From Streptomyces sp. (GTDB lineage Bacteria > Actinomycetota > Actinomycetes > Streptomycetales > Streptomycetaceae): a DNA stretch of 33,926 nucleotides. The number at the start of each line of letters is the position of its first letter. The first letter of the stretch is position 1. The DNA is taken from contig NZ_JAEKKT010000194.1 of NCBI RefSeq assembly GCF_019510245.1, positions 1 through 33,926 on the forward strand, in the 5' to 3' direction. Below the pieces are notes generated by a model. That model did not search any database and was not told where the DNA came from. It saw nothing but the letters and a program-made list of their open reading frames with translations. This document shows positions 1 through 8,399 of the stretch, piece after piece. The translations under genes and the position numbers were made by a program.

Positions 1-699
1 GGAAACCGCTGGAGGTCGGCCTTGCGGGACCACACCGTCGTCGTCGGGTTCGGGACGAAGGGACGGTCGGCGATCCAGACCGTCTGTGCGACCGGGTTGA
101 AGACGGAGCAGGTGGTCGTGGTCGACCCGAGCTCCAAGGTGATCGAGGCGGCCACCGCCGAGGGCTACGCGGGCGTCATCGGCGATGCGACCCGCAGCGA
201 GGTGCTGAAGCGGGCCGAGGTGCAGCGGGCGCGGCAGATCATCATCGCGACCCAGCGTGATGACACGGCCGTGCTCGTGACCCTGACGGCCCGGCAGCTC
301 AACAAGGCCGCGAAGATCGTGGCGGCGGTCCGCGAGGAGGAGAACGCGCCGCTGCTCAAGCAGTCCGGTGCCGACGCCGTCATCACCAGCGCCAGCGCGG
401 CCGGGCGGCTGCTCGGGCTGTCCGTGCTCAGTCCGGCCGCCGGCATGGTCATAGAGGACCTCATCCAGCAGGGCAGCGGCCTGGACCTCGTGGAGCGCCC
501 CGCGGTCAAGGCCGAGGTCGGCAGGACGCCACGGGAGACGGCCGACCTGGTGGTGAGCGTCGTACGCGGACACCGGGTGCTCGGGTACGACGATCCGGCC
601 GTCGGCACCATCGAGGCGACGGACCGGCTGATCACCATCGTGCGGGCCTCGCCGGGCAGCAGGGTGGCCCCGGACGCACGACCGCTGCCCCGCGCCTGA
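1..699 (+). CDS. Potassium channel / TrkA-N (RCK) domain protein, 5' partial
   Basis: The reading frame is open to the first base of the window (GNRWRSALRDH precedes the first possible internal start, TTG at 22), so the N-terminal part is cut off. What remains is a Rossmann-type NAD-binding RCK/TrkA-N domain: VVVGFGTKGRSA carries the glycine-rich nucleotide loop, VVVVDPSS is the second strand ending in the acidic residue, and GDATRSEVL is the typical RCK segment. A TrkA-C-like tail with VVRGHRVLGYDDP follows. In actinobacterial homologues this cytoplasmic gating domain follows a two-helix potassium pore, which would lie upstream of the window; that part is inference. A perfect 22-bp palindrome follows the stop. 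Confidence 0.85.
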   Translation, partial: GNRWRSALRDHTVVVGFGTKGRSAIQTVCATGLKTEQVVVVDPSSKVIEAATAEGYAGVIGDATRSEVLKRAEVQRARQIIIATQRDDTAVLVTLTARQLNKAAKIVAAVREEENAPLLKQSGADAVITSASAAGRLLGLSVLSPAAGMVIEDLIQQGSGLDLVERPAVKAEVGRTPRETADLVVSVVRGHRVLGYDDPAVGTIEATDRLITIVRASPGSRVAPDARPLPRA

Positions 700-708
700 C
701 CGGGCGAG

Positions 709-730
709 CCGCCGGTGACGTCACCGGCGG
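709..730 (+). terminator. 22-bp perfect palindrome after the potassium channel gene
   Basis: CCGCCGGTGA-CG-TCACCGGCGG is a perfect palindrome 10 bases after the TGA stop. It has no T-run, which is usual for Streptomyces. It may terminate or attenuate transcription before the quinone oxidoreductase gene, which starts only 33 bases downstream. Confidence 0.4.
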
Positions 731-762
731 GGCCCGCAGGGGCGGGGAGTAGCGTCGGCCGC

Positions 763-1743
763 ATGTATGCGATCACGATTCCCGAACCTGGTGGACCCGA
801 GGCGCTGGTGTGGGAGGAGGTTCCCGACCCCGTGCCCGGTGAGGGCGAAGTACTGGTCGAGGTGGTGGCCGGGGCCGTCAACCGTGCCGACATCATGCAG
901 CGGCAGGGCTACTACGACCCGCCGCCGGGCGCCTCCCCGTACCCCGGTCTCGAGTGCTCCGGGCGGATCGCCGCGCTCGGCCCCGGCGTCTCCGGCTGGT
1001 CGGTCGGCGACGAGGTGTGCGCGCTGCTCGCGGGCGGCGGCTATGCCGAGAAGGTGGCCGTGCCGGCCGGACAGCTGCTGCCGGTGCCCGAGGGCCTGGA
1101 CCTGAGGCAGGCCGCCGCGCTGCCCGAGGTGGCCTGCACGGTCTGGTCGAACGTCTTCATGATCGCCCACCTGCGCCCCGGCGAGACCCTGCTCGTGCAC
1201 GGCGGCTCCAGCGGCATCGGCACCATGGCCATCCAGCTGGGCAAGGCGGTCGGCGCCAGGGTCGCGGTCACCGCGGGCACCAAGGAGAAGCTGGACTTCT
1301 GTGCCGAGCTCGGTGCGGACATCCTCGTCAACTACCGCGAACAGGACTTCGTCGCCGAGGTGAAGCAGGCCACCGACGGCTCGGGAGCCGACGTCATCCT
1401 GGACAACATGGGCGCCAAGTACCTGGACCGCAACGTGCAGGCGCTCGCGGTCAACGGGCGGCTCGCGATCATCGGCATGCAGGGCGGGGTGAAGGGCGAG
1501 CTGAACATCGGCGCGCTGCTCGGCAAGCGGGCCGCGATCAGCGCGACCTCGCTGCGCGCCCGTCCGCTCGCCGAGAAGGCGGCCATCACCGCGGCGGTGC
1601 GGGAGCACGTGTGGCCGCTGATCGCCCAGGGCCATGTCCGTCCGGTGATCGACCGGGAGCTGCCGATGGCGCAGGCGGCGCAGGCCCATCGGGTGGTCGA
1701 GGCCAGCGAGCACATCGGCAAGGTCGTGCTGGTCGCCCGCTAG
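763..1743 (+). CDS. NAD(P)H quinone oxidoreductase, PIG3/zinc-independent MDR family
   Basis: The 326-residue protein covers the full length of the medium-chain reductase PIG3 group. The N-terminal GroES-like half (about 1-120) contains EVVAGAVNRADIMQRQGYYDPP and YPGLECSGRI. The C-terminal Rossmann half has LLVHGGSSGIGTMAIQLGKA (the AxxGxxG-like NADPH loop) and the LGADILVNYREQDF segment. There are no catalytic zinc cysteines, as expected for quinone reductases of this branch. It should reduce quinones or other enone electrophiles with NADPH in the cytosol. ATG at 763 begins MYAITIPEPGG, the usual start of this family; an in-frame upstream ATG at 715 would add 16 unconserved residues. Confidence 0.9.
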   Translation: MYAITIPEPGGPEALVWEEVPDPVPGEGEVLVEVVAGAVNRADIMQRQGYYDPPPGASPYPGLECSGRIAALGPGVSGWSVGDEVCALLAGGGYAEKVAVPAGQLLPVPEGLDLRQAAALPEVACTVWSNVFMIAHLRPGETLLVHGGSSGIGTMAIQLGKAVGARVAVTAGTKEKLDFCAELGADILVNYREQDFVAEVKQATDGSGADVILDNMGAKYLDRNVQALAVNGRLAIIGMQGGVKGELNIGALLGKRAAISATSLRARPLAEKAAITAAVREHVWPLIAQGHVRPVIDRELPMAQAAQAHRVVEASEHIGKVVLVAR

Positions 1744-1748
1744 CGGCC

Positions 1749-2345
1749 TCAGCCCCGTCGCACCCGCAGGCCGACGAAGGCGAGGCCGAGCCCGAGGCCG
1801 ATCAGGACCAGGCCGCTGCCGAGCGGAAGGATCTGCAGCACGGGCTCGGTGTCGTCGTCCTGGCCGGAGCCCATCGCCTGGCCCGCCGGGTGCGGCGGGG
1901 GCGAGGTGGGAGCCAGGACGGCCTCCCGGGGCGGCTGCGCGGAGGTGGCCGCCGGGCTCCCGACGCCGCTCCCCGCACTCTCCGTCGCCGTCGCTTCGCC
2001 GAGACCGCCGTGGTCGTCCGGTTCATCCGGGTCGTCAGGGACGCCGTGGTCGTCCGGGTCGTCGGGGTCCTGGTCCTCCACCTTCGTCGCCGGTCCTTGG
2101 GGCCGCCCCGGTCGCATCCGGCCCTCGCCCGCCACGGTGCCGGCCAGTGACGGCTCGGGGGTGGCCGAGGCGCTCGCGGAGTCCGAGGGCACAGGGTCGG
2201 GGCCGTACGCGACAGCCGTGCCGCACGGCAGCAGGAGCGCCGCGAGGACGGGCAGCAGCCGGACGAGCAGCGGACGGACGAGCGCGAGCCGTGCCTGAAC
2301 GGGCGGCCGGTTACTGGCGCGGGGGAGTCGCAGCCTTGGAGTCAC
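1749..2345 (-). CDS. Secreted or membrane-anchored Pro/Ser/Thr-rich hypothetical protein
   Basis: No family is recognised. The 198-residue product has an Arg-rich N-terminus and a hydrophobic segment ending in an AVA-like signal peptidase site (residues about 20-48, LLVRLLPVLAALLLPCGTAV). A long low-complexity region follows, rich in Pro, Ser, Asp and Glu, with DPDDPDDHG-type repeats. It ends in a hydrophobic segment (ILPLGSGLVLIGLGLGLAFVGL) and a short RVRRG tail. This layout (signal, disordered wall-spanning region, C-terminal helix, positive tail) resembles surface proteins, but no LPXTG-like motif is seen. GTG at 2345 is chosen because AGGAGG lies 8 bases upstream. It is convergent with the quinone reductase, with only 5 bases between the stops. 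Confidence 0.65.
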   Translation of the reverse strand: MTPRLRLPRASNRPPVQARLALVRPLLVRLLPVLAALLLPCGTAVAYGPDPVPSDSASASATPEPSLAGTVAGEGRMRPGRPQGPATKVEDQDPDDPDDHGVPDDPDEPDDHGGLGEATATESAGSGVGSPAATSAQPPREAVLAPTSPPPHPAGQAMGSGQDDDTEPVLQILPLGSGLVLIGLGLGLAFVGLRVRRG

Positions 2346-2533
2346 GCTGGTGACCTCCTGGAGCACAGTCGTCGTCAGGGCCGACGATCACCAGCCTCAC
2401 ATTCGCCGGCAAACCCGGCATTTCTGATGCGGCCGAAGGGGCTACGGCCGGACCGGGGCGGTTCTGGCAGGTGGATCAGCCCTCATGGGGGGCACCACGG
2501 TGGTGAGGTGCACGGGTGCGAGAGAATGGCGGC

Positions 2534-3073
2534 ATGGAGATGCCGAGGAACGAACGGTCGCCCGAGAATCCGCAGATCCTGGTCGTGGGCCAGGACGGGA
2601 TGGCGCTCGGTGGCAGCAACGGGGACGAGGACTCCCGCGAGACCCCGGTGACCGAGATGGTGGAACAGCCCGCCAAGGTCATGCGGATCGGCAGCATGAT
2701 CAAGCAGCTCCTGGAGGAGGTGCGCGCGGCTCCCCTCGACGAGGCCAGCCGGGCTCGGCTCAAGGAGATCCACGCCAGCTCCGTGAAGGAGCTGGAGGAC
2801 GGTCTTGCGCCGGAGCTGGTGGAGGAGCTGGAGCGCCTCTCGCTGCCGTTCAACGAGAACGCGACCCCCTCCGACGCGGAACTGCGCATCGCCCAGGCCC
2901 AGTTGGTGGGCTGGCTGGAAGGGCTGTTCCACGGGATCCAGACCACGCTGTTCGCCCAGCAGATGGCGGCCCGCGCCCAGCTGGAGTCGATGCGGCGTGC
3001 GCTGCCGCCGGGGGTCGGCCACGAGGGCGAGGAGCACGGCCCGGCCGGCCGCTCCGGCGGGCCGTACCTCTAG
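2534..3073 (+). CDS. bpa: Bacterial proteasome activator Bpa (DUF2587 family)
   Basis: This 179-residue protein closely resembles mycobacterial Bpa (Rv3780). The core MVEQPAKVMRIGSMIKQLLE, the segment AAPLDEASRARLKEIH, the LPFNENATPSDAELRIAQ stretch and LVGWLEGLFHGIQT all match. Bpa forms an ATP-independent ring that docks on the 20S proteasome and opens its gate to unfolded substrates; docking uses a C-terminal GQYL motif, and the end here is GGPYL, so the final Tyr-Leu is kept. The start is uncertain. ATG at 2534 gives MEMPRNE; GTG at 2516 has a better ribosome site (GAGGTG, 5-base spacing) and would add six residues. A perfect 13-bp hairpin follows. Confidence 0.92.
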   Translation: MEMPRNERSPENPQILVVGQDGMALGGSNGDEDSRETPVTEMVEQPAKVMRIGSMIKQLLEEVRAAPLDEASRARLKEIHASSVKELEDGLAPELVEELERLSLPFNENATPSDAELRIAQAQLVGWLEGLFHGIQTTLFAQQMAARAQLESMRRALPPGVGHEGEEHGPAGRSGGPYL

Positions 3074-3099
3074 AGACTCCCGGACACTCCCGAGACGGC

Positions 3100-3131
3100 G
3101 AAGGGCCCGGCGTACCACCGCCGGGCCCTTC
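3100..3131. terminator. Bidirectional hairpin between bpa and the first kinase gene
   Basis: A 13-bp perfect inverted repeat (GAAGGGCCCGGCG, 6-base loop, CGCCGGGCCCTTC) lies between the convergent bpa and kinase genes. A TTC follows it on the plus strand. It can terminate transcription from both sides. Confidence 0.75.
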
Positions 3132-3182
3132 CTACGCTTCTCCTACCGCTCCCGCCGCTCCTGCCTGCTGCCGCTCCTCGCG

Positions 3183-4835
3183 TCAGCCGGTCGCCGGGTT
3201 GCCCGTCGACACCTTCAGCTCGATGGTCGGCATGTCCTGCGGGTCGACGTCGGTGCCGGAGGACGGGAACTGCTCCATGACCGTGCCGTCGCCGTAGGTG
3301 TTCTCGTCCACGGAGACGATCTTCATCTGCCAGCCGGCGGCCTGGAAGCACTCCTTGACCGACTTGATGTACTTGAACTTGAAGTCCGGGACCTGGATCT
3401 TGTCCGGGTCGTCGTAGGACTCCTGCGGTTCGGTGCACTCGGTCTTCTCGACGGTCTTCGAGGTGTCGGGCCCGCGGTAGCCCGAGGCGTGCGAGGCCGT
3501 GGTGCTCGCGCTGCCGCCCCCACCGCCACCGCCGGTGTCGTCACCGCCGCCGCCGTTGTTCAGTGACAGCGCCACGATCAGGCCGACCACCGCGACGAGC
3601 GACACCGCGATCGACCCGATGACCACCGGCCGGTTGCCCTTCCCGCCGCCGCCACCGCTCTCACTGCCACCGGCGGCCGGCCCCTGAGGCGTGATGTTGT
3701 AGGGGGGCGGGGTCGACGGCGCCGGCTGCCCGTACCCGGCGGGCGTCTGGTAGCCCGCCTGCTGCGGATAGCCGTAGGCCGGTGAGGGAGCCGCGGGCCC
3801 GTAGGGATGCGGGGCCGGTGCAGGCTGGTACGGCGTCTGCACCGGTCCGGGAGGCGCCGGTGTGGCCTGGCCGACCGGCGGGAACACCGCGGAGCCGACC
3901 CCGGCGCCGCTCTGCGTCGGCGCGATGCCCGGAACGATGCTGGGCGCGGCCGGCTGGAGCGAGGCGGCGACCCGCAGGCACTCGTCGCGCATGGACTCGG
4001 CGGTCGGGAACCGCTCGTTCGGGTTCTTCTTCAGCGCGCGGGCGACCAGCGCGTCCACGGCCGGCGGAAGGGCCCGGTTGACCGTGGAGGGGGCGACCGG
4101 CTCCTCCTGGACGTGCGCGTAGGCGATCGCCAGCGGTGAGTCCGCGTCGAACGGCAGCCGCCCGGTGACCAGCTGGAACAGCATAATGCCGACCGAGTAG
4201 AGGTCGGACCGCGCGTCCACGCCCCGGCCGAGCGCCTGCTCCGGGGAGAGGTACTGCGGGGTGCCGACGACCATGCCGGTCTGGGTCATCGAGGTGACTC
4301 CGGACTGCATGGCGCGGGCGATGCCGAAGTCCATCACCTTGACGACACCGCGCTTGGTCATCATCACGTTGCCGGGCTTGATGTCGCGGTGGACCAGCCC
4401 CATCTCGTGGCTGATCTCCAGCGCGGCCAGTACGTCGGCGGTGATCTTCAGCGCCTTGTCGGCGGGCATCGCGCCGTACTGCCGTACGTCCTCGTCCAGG
4501 ACCGAGCCGAGCGGGCGGCCCTCGACGTACTCCATGACGATGTACGGCATCGTCGAGCCGTCGAGCGCGTCCTCGCCGGTGTCGAAGACCGAGACGATGT
4601 TGGTGTGCGTGAGCTTGGCCACTGCCTGGGCCTCGCGGCGGAACCGTTCCCGGAAGGCCTGTTCCCGGCCGAGTTCGGTGTGCAGGGTCTTGATCGCGAC
4701 CTGCCGGTCCAGGACCGTGTCGTACGCCAGGTGCACGGAGGCCATGCCGCCCTCGCCGAGCAGGTCGCGCAGCTGGTAGCGGCCACCGGCCAGAGCCCGC
4801 CCCGCGTAACGGCCGTACGCGCCGTCCTGGCTCAT
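3183..4835 (-). CDS. Transmembrane Ser/Thr protein kinase with one C-terminal PASTA-like domain
   Basis: The 550-residue protein has a PknB-type kinase domain at about 20-285: glycine loop GEGGMASV (27-34), ATP-binding K49, catalytic loop HRDIKPGN (149-156, base D151), DFG (169-171) and GTPQYLSPEQ (191-200). A Pro/Gln/Tyr-rich linker follows, then one transmembrane helix at about 403-425. The Gly/Ser-rich exterior includes one PASTA-like segment (about 482-545, IQVPDFKFKYIKSV to IELKVSTG), which could sense peptidoglycan fragments or lipid II; that role is inferred. The start ATG at 4835 has GGGGA-like pairing upstream. It is divergent from a second kinase gene, and the two kinase domains look paralogous. 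Confidence 0.92.
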   Translation of the reverse strand: MSQDGAYGRYAGRALAGGRYQLRDLLGEGGMASVHLAYDTVLDRQVAIKTLHTELGREQAFRERFRREAQAVAKLTHTNIVSVFDTGEDALDGSTMPYIVMEYVEGRPLGSVLDEDVRQYGAMPADKALKITADVLAALEISHEMGLVHRDIKPGNVMMTKRGVVKVMDFGIARAMQSGVTSMTQTGMVVGTPQYLSPEQALGRGVDARSDLYSVGIMLFQLVTGRLPFDADSPLAIAYAHVQEEPVAPSTVNRALPPAVDALVARALKKNPNERFPTAESMRDECLRVAASLQPAAPSIVPGIAPTQSGAGVGSAVFPPVGQATPAPPGPVQTPYQPAPAPHPYGPAAPSPAYGYPQQAGYQTPAGYGQPAPSTPPPYNITPQGPAAGGSESGGGGGKGNRPVVIGSIAVSLVAVVGLIVALSLNNGGGGDDTGGGGGGGSASTTASHASGYRGPDTSKTVEKTECTEPQESYDDPDKIQVPDFKFKYIKSVKECFQAAGWQMKIVSVDENTYGDGTVMEQFPSSGTDVDPQDMPTIELKVSTGNPATG

Positions 4836-5153
4836 TTTCCCCGTCCCCCGCCCGGCACTCAGGCACCCTTGCTGATCGAATGTCTCATTCCCGGCCAAGT
4901 CTGCCGGAGGGTACTGACACGTCAAGCGCGGTGCCCGTTCCGTGACCGTACGCGAAAGAACGGCCGCGGAAGCGTTACAGGCGCTGTACGTCCGGTACAC
5001 AGAATTTGCACGGCGGAGCGTGGTACGGGTTTGATGGCCGGTCCGTCCACGGGCCGGATCCCGGACCGACGGGTTGCGCGGAGGCTGTAGCGTGGCCGAC
5101 GGAGACCGTGACAACACCGCGCGCACCGCGGGCAGAAACGACGGCGAGGACCG
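4836..5153. promoter_or_regulatory. Divergent promoter region between two kinase genes
   Basis: These 318 bases separate two divergently transcribed kinase genes and must hold both promoters. I see no coding potential of normal Streptomyces codon use and no unambiguous -10/-35 pair. The region is less GC-rich in its middle (AGAATTTGCACGG near 5000). Confidence 0.45.
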
Positions 5154-6740
5154 ATGGCACAGACGCACAGCGCCCAGGGCCCGTCCGACCCCGAGGCGAC
5201 TGGCGGCGGCATGTCAGACGCGCCGGAGATGTGGGGCAACCAGGGCCTGGTCGGCGACGGCCGGTACCGGCTGACCCACCGGCTCGGGCGGGGCGGCATG
5301 GCCGAGGTGTTCGCGGCCGAGGACGTACGGCTCGGCCGCACCGTGGCCGTGAAGCTGCTCCGGGCCGACCTCGCGGAGGATCCGGTCTCCAAGGCCCGCT
5401 TCACGCGTGAGGCACAGTCGGTCGCCGGGCTCAACCACCACGCGATCGTGGCGGTGTACGACTCCGGCGAGGACGTCGTCGGCGGCCAGTCCGTGCCGTA
5501 CATCGTGATGGAGCTGGTCGAGGGCCGCACCATCCGCGACCTGCTGATCAATGCCGAGGCGCCGGGGCCCGAGCAGGCCCTGATCATCGTCTCCGGTGTC
5601 CTCGACGCGCTGGCCTACTCGCACCAGCACGGCATCGTGCACCGCGACATCAAGCCCGCCAACGTGATCATCACCCAGACCGGTTCCGTCAAGGTGATGG
5701 ACTTCGGCATCGCCCGCGCCCTGCACGGCGCGTCCACGACGATGACGCAGACCGGCATGGTCATGGGCACGCCCCAGTACCTCTCCCCGGAGCAGGCGCT
5801 CGGCAAGGCCGTCGACCACCGCTCCGACCTGTACGCCACCGGCTGCCTGCTCTACGAACTGCTCGCCCTGCGGCCCCCGTTCATCGGTGAGACCCCGCTG
5901 GCGGTGGTCTACCAGCATGTCCAGGACATCCCGGTGCCGCCGTCCCAGACCTCCGAGGGCGCGGCCCCGCCGGAGCTGGACGGCCTGGTCATGCGCTCGC
6001 TCGCCAAGGAGCCCGACGACCGCTTCCAGACCGCCGAGGAGATGCGCGGCCTGGTCCAGTACGGCCTGCAGATGCTGTACGACCAGGGCGGCCACACCGG
6101 CACCTGGAACACCGGCCCGGTCACCGTGCACGACGGCCGGCACACCCCGGCGGCCGGTTTCGCCGGTACGACCGTGATGCCGCACCCGACGACCGGCGCC
6201 GGGACCACGCAGATCCCGCAGCCGATCCTGCCGGGCGGCTACGGGGGCGGCGACGACGGCGGTTTCGAGGGGCACGGCAACCGAGGCAGCGGCCGCGGCA
6301 GGCTGTGGATCCTGGCCGTCCTCGCGGTGATCGCGATCGCGGCGGGCGTCGCGCTGGCGCTGAACAAGGGCGGAGGCGGCGGCGACGGCGGCTCCGGTAC
6401 GTCGCAGTCACCGACCGTCTCGCAGACCACCAAGGGCGAGACGCCCAGCTCCAGCCCGTCGGACGAGTCCAGCGACACGGCGACGGACACGGCGACCGAC
6501 GACAGCGGCTCGGGGAACAACAACAACTCCGACTACACGCCGTCGCCCACCCCGACCTACAGCCAGTCCCAGGAACAGAGCAGCGAGCCGACCGACGAGC
6601 CGAGCGACACGGCGAGCGCCTCGCAGCCGACCGACACCGAGAGCTCGCCCGACACGCAGCCGTCCGACACGACGGGCGCGGGCGACGACGGTGGCACCGA
6701 CGCCGGTTCGATCGCCGGCACCGGTGTCGGCGGCGGTTGA
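5154..6740 (+). CDS. Transmembrane Ser/Thr protein kinase with Ser/Thr-rich extracellular tail
   Basis: The 528-residue protein has a kinase domain at about 38-300: GRGGMAEVF loop, ATP-binding K67, HRDIKPAN (163-170, base D165), DFG (183-185) and GTPQYLSPEQ. One transmembrane helix lies at about 384-403 (LWILAVLAVIAIAAG). The outside part is about 125 residues of low-complexity Gly, Ser, Thr, Asp and Pro sequence with no PASTA domain, unlike the divergent neighbour. The extracellular tail therefore gives no hint of a ligand. ATG at 5154 is preferred, with GAGGA just upstream; an in-frame ATG at 5211 is an alternative that leaves the kinase domain intact. A 20-bp perfect hairpin follows the stop. 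Confidence 0.92.
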   Translation: MAQTHSAQGPSDPEATGGGMSDAPEMWGNQGLVGDGRYRLTHRLGRGGMAEVFAAEDVRLGRTVAVKLLRADLAEDPVSKARFTREAQSVAGLNHHAIVAVYDSGEDVVGGQSVPYIVMELVEGRTIRDLLINAEAPGPEQALIIVSGVLDALAYSHQHGIVHRDIKPANVIITQTGSVKVMDFGIARALHGASTTMTQTGMVMGTPQYLSPEQALGKAVDHRSDLYATGCLLYELLALRPPFIGETPLAVVYQHVQDIPVPPSQTSEGAAPPELDGLVMRSLAKEPDDRFQTAEEMRGLVQYGLQMLYDQGGHTGTWNTGPVTVHDGRHTPAAGFAGTTVMPHPTTGAGTTQIPQPILPGGYGGGDDGGFEGHGNRGSGRGRLWILAVLAVIAIAAGVALALNKGGGGGDGGSGTSQSPTVSQTTKGETPSSSPSDESSDTATDTATDDSGSGNNNNSDYTPSPTPTYSQSQEQSSEPTDEPSDTASASQPTDTESSPDTQPSDTTGAGDDGGTDAGSIAGTGVGGG

Positions 6741-6762
6741 AGGACTCCGACACCCTTCGGCT

Positions 6763-6807
6763 GACCGGCCGCGGCTGATCAACGCTCTTGATCAGCCGCG
6801 GCCGGTC
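6763..6807. terminator. Bidirectional 20-bp hairpin
   Basis: A perfect 20-bp inverted repeat (arms 6763-6782 and 6788-6807, 5-base loop CGCTC) lies between the convergent kinase and phosphotransferase genes. Each arm contains GGCTGATCAA or its complement. There is no T-run. Confidence 0.75.
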
Positions 6808-6826
6808 GGCTGCTGCTGATCCGCCG

Positions 6827-7870
6827 CTACTGCACGAACGCGTCGCACACCGCGTCGTACTCCCTGGTCCACCACACGGCGAGCGCCGAGGCGGCCGGGA
6901 ACTGGGGGTCCGCGCGAGTGTCGCCGCGCTCGTAGTGCCAGCGCAGCATCCAGAAGTCGTTGAGCCGCTCCCACCACACGCGGTGCACGGCCGCCGCGAG
7001 CTCCGAGGGCGTGGCCCCGGCCGCGCGCCGGTACGCGCGCGCGTACGCCCGCACCTTCCGCAGGTCGAGCGCTCCCGCCGGGCGCACGAAGAAGATCGCG
7101 GCGGCGCGTACGGCCTCCTCCGCGCGGGGCTGCACGCCGAGCCGGTCCCAGTCGACGATCGCGGCGGGCGCGTCGTCCTTGTAGAGCAGGTTGAACGGGT
7201 GGAAGTCGCCGTGCACCCAGCCCACCGAGGCGCCTCGCGGAGGACGCCGGAGGGCGTGCTGTTCCAGGAGCGCACGGCGTTCGAGCAGCCGGTGGCGGGC
7301 GAGTTCGTCGAAGGCGTCGGCGGGGCGGTGCCGGCTGACGTGGGCGAGCAGGTCGTCGATGAGCGCGAAGGTGTCGGCCGGGTCGGCGCTCTCGACGGGG
7401 TGGGGGCTGGTCGCCGGGCGGGTGCGCCCCTTGGGGGGCATCACGCGCTCCAGACAGGCGTGCACGGCGCCGAGGAGCGCGCCGAGCCGTGCGCACTCCC
7501 CGCGCGTGAGCTGACCGCCGTGCCGGTGCCGGCCGTCGATCCAGGGGTGCAGGGCGTAGGCGTGGCCGCCGACGACGGCGACCGTACGGCCGTCGCGGTC
7601 GGCGAGGGGCGGGGCGACCGGGACGCCCAGGGCGGCCAGTCGCAGGGTGGCCAGATGACGCCGCTCGATGGCCGCCGGGTCGGCGGTGTCCGGGTCGAAG
7701 TGGTGTTTCAGGAAGTAGCGGCCGCGGGTGGTGCAGAGGCGGTAGCCGCGGTTCAGCAGGCCCTGTTCGACCGGCTCGCAGGCGAGCGCGGAACCGGCGG
7801 CGTACAGCCGGAGCAGGGCGCCCAGAGGGGGCGCGTGGGGTACGAGGGGGGGTAAACATGAGCGCGGCAC
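6827..7870 (-). CDS. APH-fold phosphotransferase (aminoglycoside/choline kinase-like)
   Basis: The 347-residue protein has the APH-family arrangement. Near the N-terminus is GRYFLKHHFDPD, with a lysine in the ATP-binding position. The catalytic WVHGDFHPFNLLY (HGDxxxxN, Brenner-like) and the metal-binding IVDWDRLG (DxD-like) follow. Members phosphorylate small molecules such as aminoglycosides, homoserine, choline or sugars. The sequence does not reveal the substrate, and resistance should not be assumed. The start is unclear: GTG at 7870 has no good ribosome site, and the conserved fold begins at about residue 30. It is convergent with the kinase gene and divergent from bkdA. Confidence 0.75.
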   Translation of the reverse strand: MPRSCLPPLVPHAPPLGALLRLYAAGSALACEPVEQGLLNRGYRLCTTRGRYFLKHHFDPDTADPAAIERRHLATLRLAALGVPVAPPLADRDGRTVAVVGGHAYALHPWIDGRHRHGGQLTRGECARLGALLGAVHACLERVMPPKGRTRPATSPHPVESADPADTFALIDDLLAHVSRHRPADAFDELARHRLLERRALLEQHALRRPPRGASVGWVHGDFHPFNLLYKDDAPAAIVDWDRLGVQPRAEEAVRAAAIFFVRPAGALDLRKVRAYARAYRRAAGATPSELAAAVHRVWWERLNDFWMLRWHYERGDTRADPQFPAASALAVWWTREYDAVCDAFVQ

Positions 7871-8399
7871 GCGGCAGATGCTAGGGCAAGCACCAACCCT
7901 GTGAGCTGCGGGTTGTCACAGGTAGTCGTCGGTGGTCGCTTTCGGTCACCCGATGGACCGTGGCGAATGCAAGTGCGAAAGATGTGCCGCGTGGACGGCG
8001 CGCGGGGCGTAGGGTCACCGCGGCGCGCGCGACACACATCCGCTCCCCGGCGCGCAGACCGGACGCCTCGATGTCTTCCCGTGGCCCCCGGCGGCGGGAT
8101 AACGTGCCGTAGCTCCGGCCTCCTGCAAGGCTCTGACCAGCAAGCTTCCGGCCCGCGTCGATCTACTAGGAAACCCAAGCAAAAAATACTTGGATTTCCA
8201 AGCAAAAACGCAGGTCAGGAGGGGTTTCACAGAAATGTGGGGCACTGGGTAACGTGCTTGTTGCAGGGCGCTCGCCGGGGCACCTGTCACGCCTGTTCCC
8301 GGCCGAGTGGCACCCACCCCGTGCCACGGGTGTCGGCAACAGGTGAGCCGCACTGGTTCACCCGGCAACCCCGGGGGCCGGACCGACGGAGGAGCACAC
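7871..8399. other. Long non-coding leader upstream of bkdA
   Basis: These 529 bases separate the phosphotransferase start from bkdA. I find no convincing ORF. The region holds an AT-rich patch at 8171-8210 with a palindrome and repeated CCAAGCAAAAA, annotated separately, and otherwise ordinary GC-rich sequence leading to a strong GGAGG ribosome site about 7 bases before the bkdA GTG. Promoters for both flanking genes should lie here. Confidence 0.5.
8175..8208 (+). promoter_or_regulatory. Candidate operator upstream of the bkd operon
   Basis: CTTGG-ATTT-CCAAG (8189-8202) is a perfect 5-bp-arm palindrome. CCAAGCAAAAA occurs twice as a direct repeat (8175-8185 and 8198-8208), 23 bases apart (about two helical turns). 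The patch is strikingly AT-rich for this genome. It lies about 190 bases before the bkdA start, a plausible place for a regulator of branched-chain amino acid catabolism. The regulator is not identified. Confidence 0.45.

Noticed and set aside
165..4866. Long antisense and alternative-frame reading frames over the channel, oxidoreductase and kinase genes
   Set aside because: High GC content makes long shadow frames; their products are Arg/Pro/Ala-rich without family motifs, and the opposing frames have clear domains.
6827..7870. Aminoglycoside resistance gene
   Set aside because: Only the general APH fold is visible; most such chromosomal Streptomyces proteins are not resistance enzymes.
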